From contig RCSZ01000014.1 in NCBI GenBank assembly GCA_014898425.1, forward strand, positions 1,364,001 through 1,428,000: DNA of 64,000 nucleotides. Reading direction: 5' to 3'. Positions within the stretch are counted from its first letter, which is position 1. Each line of letters starts with the position of its first letter. Positions 58,071-64,000 of this stretch are shown here, piece after piece. The notes under the pieces are model-generated. The model was not told the DNA's origin. It saw only the letters and a program-made list of their open reading frames with translations, and searched no databases. The translations under genes were made by a program, and so were the position numbers. Origin of the DNA: Botryotinia globosa (Eukaryota > Ascomycota > Leotiomycetes > Helotiales > Sclerotiniaceae).

Positions 58071-58523
58071 GGGCTCGTTCGGATCGATCTATTTTTAATA
58101 TTAGAATCGATATATTAATTATATTAGATTTAATATTGTATTTACTGAATACAATATTGAATTGAATATATATTGGATCTAATATATAATTAAAAATCTT
58201 TAAATATTTTTGAAATAAATATAATATTAAATCTAATAAAATATTAAATCTATTAATCTTAAAATAATAAATATATCAACTTTTCCTAACTTTTTTTATA
58301 TAATAACTAATAACAATTAAATATTATAAAATGAATATATTAAAAAAATACAATATCTCTTTTATTTTCAATTCAAATTTATATATTTCAATATTATTTC
58401 AAATATATTAATCTCAATTAAATATACTTAATATATATTAGCTTTAATATTTTAATTATCCTTGCTATTTTATTATTATTAGAGATTTCATCAAATAAAA
58501 ATAAAATCGATCCGAACGGGCCC
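58071..58523. mobile_element. Tourist/PIF-Harbinger-like MITE, 453 bp
   Basis: The ends are 18-base terminal inverted repeats, GGGCTCGTTCGGATCGAT at the left and the reverse complement of GGGCCCGTTCGGATCGAT at the right (one mismatch). The three bases TAA occur directly outside both ends (58068-58070 and 58524-58526), which fits the TWA target duplication of PIF/Harbinger elements, as does the GGGCCCGTT start. The interior is extremely AT-rich (long runs of A, T and TATT) and has no coding potential, so it is non-autonomous. It sits between the 448-residue unknown and the polymerase gene. Confidence 0.88.
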
Positions 58524-58526
58524 TAA
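58524..58526. other. Right target-site duplication (TAA) of the MITE
   Basis: TAA immediately outside the right inverted repeat, matching 58068-58070. Confidence 0.75.
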
Positions 58527-58532
58527 GGTACA

Positions 58533-58742
58533 TATTAACTACTAACTACTACTGACTACCAACTATTGAGTATTGACTATTGACTACTGACTACTGACTA
58601 CTGACTACTGACTACTGACTACTGACTACTGACTACTAACTACTGACTACTGACTACTGACTACTGACTATTGACTATTGACTATTGACTATTAATAATA
58701 ACTACTGACTACTAATAACTACTACTGACTACTGACTATTGC
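58533..58742 (+). repeat. Heptamer satellite (TGACTAC and variants)
   Basis: About 28 seven-base units, mostly TGACTAC or TGACTAT with TAACTAC variants, over 210 bases, starting nine bases from the right edge of the MITE. Confidence 0.9.
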
Positions 58743-59200
58743 TTATCGATAAGCTCCACTCCATCTTACATTTTTAGATCAAAGCAAAGGTAAGATTACA
58801 TCCGATGATAACTTGATGTGTTTGACGTCGACTTGTTACACTATACATCCATACATCCTGATATCCAAACGGATGGATTTACCTAGGTATACCTAGGTAG
58901 AGTATCATTGACAACAATCCAAATCCTTCTCTTTGCTGTCAAACTTGGCACCTTTTCTTCCTCCCAGATTCTTCTTTCGGATGAGACTCTATTCACTCGG
59001 ACCAAGACAAAGACTACCTAGGTAAGGTTCAATGTCACGATACGATACAATACGATATGATAGAATACGATAATACGATACGATACAACACAATACGATA
59101 ATTTGACTTCAAAAGAAAAAATGGGACCAAAATCTTCACGTCCACCTGTCTCATCGTCGCCAGCAAACTCAAAATATCACTGAGCTAATAATAAATCATA
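58743..59200. other. Upstream region of the polymerase iota gene
   Basis: 458 bases with two adjacent ACCTAGGTA palindromes near 58,881-58,898, one more near 59,016, and a degenerate ACGATACGATA repeat at 59,038-59,100. It is presumably the promoter and 5' UTR. Confidence 0.45.
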
Positions 59201-59429
59201 ATGGCAAGAAAGGATCATAGGATAATCATACATTTTGTTAGTCAGCCCCATTAGGATTTCTATATTCGTCACTATTTCGTAAACAAACACGTCACTTCCC
59301 AAAAGTATCTATTCTGATATTCGGAGTTTGTAGGATTATGACTGTTTCTACGCGTCTGTCTTTGAAAATGAGAATCCCGCTCTAAAATCAGTGCCTTTGG
59401 TAAATATTTACATCTGACTTTCTCTCTCT

Positions 59430-59470
<41 letters not shown>

Positions 59471-61347
59471 CCTCTGCCTTCCTCTGCCTTCCTCTGATCT
59501 ATGAGACATGGCTGATGTAATAAGTAGGCTGTACAACAGGTAAGACTTTCTCCGATTGTCACATTCAACTCGAAACAGTACAAACCCTACAGACCTATGT
59601 ATATCCGAATTCTAAGTCATCATTTTAGAAACAAATCATCGTCACATGCAATTATGAAGCTCGACGTCGTGGTTTGAGCAAATTACAATTAATCCATGAA
59701 GCCAAGAAAATCTGTCCGGATGTTGTTATTGTCTTGGGAGAAGAGCTGGGTCGATTCCGTGATGCCTCCAAAATGTTATATAAACATTTGGAACAGTTCA
59801 GTTGGTCGGGAAAGGTCGAACGGTTAGGATTTGATGAAGTATTCGTGGACGTCACAGATATTGTCGACTATAATCAGAAACTTCTCAATCCAAATGATTT
59901 GATCCACTCCTTCCTTCAAATGGACCGTAATGATCCTACCGTCGGGTTTGCCTTTGATGCGACGAAGATTGCTGGTCATGGCTATCCCGATTTGCTGCCG
60001 TGCGGCGAAGTATCCCCTCAATATACACTGAATTCGGGGTCGCCGAATAATGATATCGGACTACTTACTCGGTTGATTTTGGGTTCACATCTTGCCCAGC
60101 ATTTAAGATTAAGCCTGGAAGAAGAAAAAGGCTACACTTCAACCGTTGGTATATCCACGAACAAACTTTTGAGTAAGTTGGCAGGCAACCGTCACAAACC
60201 AAAGGGTCAAACAACTCTTCTCCCACCTTATGAAGTGTTACCCAGTGATGATGGACTACAAAGTAATGTCACAACATTCATTGATAGCCATGATATTGGC
60301 AAAATACCTGGCATTGGGTTCAAAATGTCTCAACGTATTCGGAACCATGTTCTATCACGTCCAGCCGATTTTGAAAGTGGGTTAATTTATGGAGGTACCA
60401 AAGAATCTGTTACAGTCCGTGATGTTCGTCTCTTCCCCGGAATTGGCCCTGAGATACTTGAAAAGCTGCTTGGAGGATCTGGGGCAGAGAGAGGTATCGG
60501 AGGTAAGGCTTGGGCATTGATCAATGGTCGCGATGATTCAGTTGTCAAGGATATCCGAAAGGTACCATCCCAAATTTCAATCGAGGATTCATATATCAAG
60601 CTTGATACTATGCCACAACTAATAAAAGAGCTTCGAATGCTTGCAACAAGTCTCTTGAATAGAATGCATCAAGACTTGCTTGAAGACGATGAAAAATCTG
60701 ACACACCATCAAAACGATGGATAGCTTATCCAAAAACACTCCGTTTGTCGACCCGTCCCCGTCCACCCTTGAACGCGGATGGCACCAGAACCCGAAGTTT
60801 CAATCGAATCTCCAGGTCCGGACCCCTACCCAATTTTGTTTTCAATTTAAAAGATGGTAAAGATAGCATTGTCGAAAGACTCATCCAAGAATCTTTGATA
60901 CCCATGTTTCGAAGATTACACCCCCAGAAAGCGGATTGGAACCTGAGTCTGGTCAATATCGGAGTCACGAATATGATCGAAGCAGCTAGTGAAGACGGAT
61001 CTTCAGGCGGCGTGGGTAGAAATATAGGCAGCATGTTCAAGGGACAAGAAGCGAGGCTTAAAGAGTGGAAGGTGCAGGATAGAGACACCCCACCTGATTT
61101 CGTGGCAGATAGGAATCAGCTTCCTGCAAAGAAGCATCCTTCCAGTGATCGCGTTGAGACAGAGTATACTATGGGCTCAGAAGACATAGTTCGGTCACAA
61201 GATACGGTGGACGAACTCGATTTTTGGAATGTAGAGGATGAGGAGGAGGAAATGGATCATCGGGAAATCTGTCATGTATGTGGTGCGATGATGCCCGCTT
61301 TCGCAATGCCAGCTCATGAACGCTTCCACAACTGGGAGGGGGATTGA
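59201..61347 (+). CDS. POLI: DNA polymerase iota-like Y-family translesion polymerase
   Basis: Error-prone polymerase that copies past damaged bases in the nucleus. I assemble four exons: 59201-59236 (MARKDHRIIIHF), 59334-59399 (DYDCFYASVFENENPALKSV), 59528-59539 (12 bases, AVQQ) and 59629-61347; 610 residues, all phase 0. Exon 2 carries the first catalytic Asp; exon 4 carries KQIIVTCNYEARRRGLSKLQ and the second acidic pair in LGFDEVFVDVTD. Then follow the TVGISTNKLLSKLAGN palm motif, helix-hairpin-helix DIGKIPGIGFKMS, the little-finger region near SQISIEDSY and RTRSFNRISRSG, and a terminal CHVCGAMMPAF ... HERFH zinc finger, possibly ubiquitin-binding. The frame that begins at 59674 is only the inside of exon 4. 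Confidence 0.9.
59424..59494 (+). repeat. CT dinucleotide and TCTGCCTTCC tandem repeats inside a polymerase intron
   Basis: A run of about 18 CT units followed by three to four CTGCCTTCCT units. All lie in the 128-base intron 59400-59527 just upstream of the 12-base exon. Confidence 0.9.
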
Positions 61348-63034
61348 AAGTATCAATCATGATGTGGGATCATTTGGAATGAATTGATGACTTGTCATTA
61401 CCATCATTACTATGTATGAGCAGGAGTGGGCATGCGCAGGGAAGAACAAAGACATAACAGACCCGGGAGAGTGGAATGCCATACATAACTTCAAAGGCTA
61501 GAACAAGATACCCATCTCATCTCATTGCATACCCCATAGGTAGCTATAGCTAGCGCACCATAGTAAATAACCACTGTACACAAAATTTACTCCCCAGAAG
61601 CATCTAGGTACCCGCATATCGCATCCTATAAATATCTATGTACATGTCTAGTATACATGCTGCCTATCCTATCCCATCTTGTCTCACCTCGCACAGACAA
61701 ACAATTTATTTCTCATGGATGATGGAACCCCAACCACCCAACTTCTAGAAGCCAAATAGGTCTTTTGACAGGCATACTAACTAATAAATACCGCCCATGG
61801 ATGGAGGGAACCGGAAGATCAATGATCACCCGGGGAACTTGTGGATGCCATACTCGTGGATGCCATACTTGTGGATGCCATACTTGTGGATGCCATACTT
61901 GACAAGTCATCATTTCGGAAGACATGTGTATGAGTAGGTGACGGGGATTCCATTCCTTCGATTGTGGAGTCGAATTGAAGATGGATGTGATGTTTGGGTA
62001 GGTGTAGGGTAGGAGAATGCGGATGAGAATAAGGATCAAAGAAGAACGCGAGAAGAATAGAGGAAGAAGAAAGTAGGAGGGAAGAAAAGAAGGAAGAAAA
62101 GAAGAAAGAGAGGAACAATAGGAGAGAGAATTGACATAAGATAAGACGAGGAAAGGCAAGACAAGACAAGACATTGAAACTTCTATCTACCTATCTACAA
62201 GTATTCATTCACCCCTGCTCTACTCTACTCTACTCTTTTCTATCAATCCAGATACAAATATACTTTGTGCTGTAGAAAAACAATTCTCATTTCATGTGTA
62301 TATATGCATACCTACCCATACAAAGATGGATGTAGATCGAATGGTTGATATCACTTCCTTACCAAATCCCAAATCCCAAATCTCAAAGTGAAAACAAACA
62401 ATCATTAATTAGATCTATCTACCTACCTACCTGATAGGTAGTCACAAGAACATAAACTCAATTGATTGGTTACCAAATCATGCATACATATCCAAATATA
62501 CCTACCTACCTACCAAGCAAGGTACTTGAGGGACTTATGTTGTCTCATCATATTCGGAAGACATCGACATCCTACCTACCTTGTTCAGTTTATTCCTTAT
62601 GTTAGCCATCTCTATTTTTATTTTGTAAATATCTCCGATGGTAGGTACTCTATACCCAATAAAGACATGTTGTTCATCACATTGGAGTTCGTTCGATACC
62701 AGTTCTAGAGCTTTATTCATGACGGGGTACAATTGAATTATAATTCTCAGCAGGCAGGTAGAGATCGTATATCAGACGAGGCGAGGAAAATCCATTGTCC
62801 ATAAGTGTATGAGAATAATTCCTGTACTCTTTAAATTCGCATTTCTCTCTCATATGCAAAAATGAAAATATCTCAAAAAAAGAAGTCAGTCAGAATTTGT
62901 ACATTTGATATCCCAACCATGCTAAACCACAAAAATGCTCCGCATATCTTCAAGAAATCATCGCACAATCCCAAAACTCCCACCAAGAGCCAATTTTGCC
63001 GTGACCCTCATTATTTCACCATCATCATATCATA
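61348..63034. other. Intergenic, repeat-bearing, no gene seen
   Basis: 1.69 kb between convergent polymerase and xanthine dehydrogenase genes. It has a 15-base tandem repeat (61,850-61,902), a GGAAGAA-rich purine tract (62,040-62,115) and several TACC runs (62,420-62,580). Open frames over the repeats (e.g. 62174-61713 minus) are repeat translations, not genes. Confidence 0.45.
61850..61902. repeat. 15-base tandem repeat (GTGGATGCCATACTT), about 3.5 copies
   Basis: The unit occurs in direct succession, the first with C in place of one T. On the minus strand it reads as repeated VWHPQ, but in a frame with no other support. Confidence 0.85.
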
Positions 63035-64000
63035 CTAAATACTCATAAAGAAACTCTTCTCTCCCTCTCTTGGTTTCACCTCCGCTCTCTTCAAAATCGG
63101 ATCCGCACAGCTAACCCTAATCCTTTCTGGTGTTGCGGGACTTTCCAATACCAGTAATCCGCCACCCTTAACATCCTCTCCAATTTCAGCCTCGACACCA
63201 TATTCCTTCCTAGCAGCCTTCAACGCATCTCTAATTGCAAAGAATACTGCACTTCCCATGAAAAGCGGTGGTTCACCCACTCCTCTACTTCTCTGAATAG
63301 TTTTAAGATCTTCCCATTCTACGCCTTTGAGTAGAGACACATTGAACTCTTGAGGAATATCTCTAAATCCAGGGATTTTATATGCACCCGGCCCACGAGT
63401 AGCAAGCTGTCCAGCCATTGGTCCTGCACGGAACCAGAGAGATTCTTCCGTAGTAAACAATCCCATTCCTTGTACGAAAGCACCTTCAATTTGTCCATAA
63501 TCAATTGATGGATTAATAGAACGACCAACATCCATTTTGATATCAGAACGTAGACATGTCCAATCACCGGTTAGAGTATCAATCTCGACTTCAGAGGCTG
63601 TGACTCCTTGGGTGAAGTAGAAGAACATCTGTCCGGTGTTAGGCCCCCATGTATAACCAATATCTGGAGTCTTGTAGAATCCATTTGCAGAGAGATTGAC
63701 ACGATCAAAGTAGGCGGCATGTGCTAGCTGTTTCATTGTGGCATCAGGGCCGAACTTCTCTCTGTATGGAGCAAGTCGTTCATTGATTTGAGCGCAGGCA
63801 TTAAAGATAGCATATCCATTCAGATCGGAAGAAGCCGATGCAGCAGTAGAAGAGGTATTAGCTACCGTGTTAGTGGCAGTCTCCGAGATGAATACATTAT
63901 CCAAGGGAACGCCAAGTGCTTCAGCTGCAACCATCATCATTTTCGTATGAAGACCTTGGCCCATTTCGGTACCACCATGAGCTACAAGAACAGATCCATC
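63035..64000 (-). CDS. Xanthine dehydrogenase, C-terminal part (5' partial)
   Basis: Molybdenum hydroxylase that oxidises hypoxanthine and xanthine to urate in purine catabolism. Only the last 321 codons are in the window; the frame is open to base 64000. Visible parts of the molybdenum-cofactor domain are VLVAHGGTEMGQGLHTKM, TATNTVANTSSTAASASSDL, DVGRSINPSIDYGQIEGAFV, GLFTTEESLWF, and RSRGVGEPPLFMGSAVFFAI with the catalytic Glu. The C terminus DPILKRAEVKPREGEKSFF matches full-length fungal enzymes, so this end is complete. No intron is seen in this part. Confidence 0.95.
   Translation of the reverse strand, partial: DGSVLVAHGGTEMGQGLHTKMMMVAAEALGVPLDNVFISETATNTVANTSSTAASASSDLNGYAIFNACAQINERLAPYREKFGPDATMKQLAHAAYFDRVNLSANGFYKTPDIGYTWGPNTGQMFFYFTQGVTASEVEIDTLTGDWTCLRSDIKMDVGRSINPSIDYGQIEGAFVQGMGLFTTEESLWFRAGPMAGQLATRGPGAYKIPGFRDIPQEFNVSLLKGVEWEDLKTIQRSRGVGEPPLFMGSAVFFAIRDALKAARKEYGVEAEIGEDVKGGGLLVLESPATPERIRVSCADPILKRAEVKPREGEKSFFMSI

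Noticed and set aside
59272..59583. Minus-strand 103-residue frame with RE repeats
   Set aside because: It is the antisense of the intron CT tract and the small polymerase exons.
59674..61347. Polymerase gene starting at 59674
   Set aside because: The first codon there is TTG, and conserved sequence KQIIVTCNYEARRRG lies just upstream in the same frame, preceded by three more exons.
61713..62174. Minus-strand 153-residue frame with repeated VWHPQ
   Set aside because: Only a translation of a 15-base tandem repeat and a purine tract; no other coding sign.

Overview
The window is chromosomal DNA of a filamentous ascomycete. Most genes are cut by short introns (about 50-100 bases) with GT-AG borders and CTRAC-type branch sites. 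The gene set is fungal: NHP2, QCR8, prohibitin, COX11, VTI1, DSC3, HUL4, xanthine dehydrogenase, a DMATS-type prenyltransferase and a LaeA-like methyltransferase. Intergenic DNA is AT-rich and full of microsatellites, with recurring ACCTAGGTA palindromes. A leotiomycete such as Botrytis or Sclerotinia is my best guess; that is inference, not proof.

Left part (1-14.7 kb), housekeeping: the 3' portion of a HUL4-type HECT ubiquitin ligase; mitoribosomal MRP49 and the GTPase GEP3 back to back; a small Cys-rich unknown; a 763-residue unknown; NHP2; then QCR8 and prohibitin PHB1 back to back. Several of these act in mitochondria.

Accessory part (16-26 kb): a cytochrome P450 broken by several frameshifts and stops, an atypical SDR and a DMATS-type aromatic prenyltransferase, which look like the remains of a small secondary-metabolite locus. 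A small protein with a duplicated module follows, then gene-poor DNA holding an ORF interrupted by one stop.

Middle (26.5-50.6 kb): a rhodanese/TrhO-like protein, an SDR, kynurenine aminotransferase, DSC3, a 15-exon LaeA-like methyltransferase facing an intact 9-exon P450, VTI1, a flavin amine-oxidase-like protein, an F-box-like protein, COX11 and a cupin.

Right part (51-64 kb): initiator tRNA-Met, two unknown proteins, a Tourist/PIF-Harbinger-like MITE of 453 bp with TAA target duplication next to a heptamer satellite, a DNA polymerase iota gene with a 12-base micro-exon, and the C-terminal third of xanthine dehydrogenase running off the right edge.

Exon structures were read by eye from splice signals and conserved protein motifs. 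No search was run.
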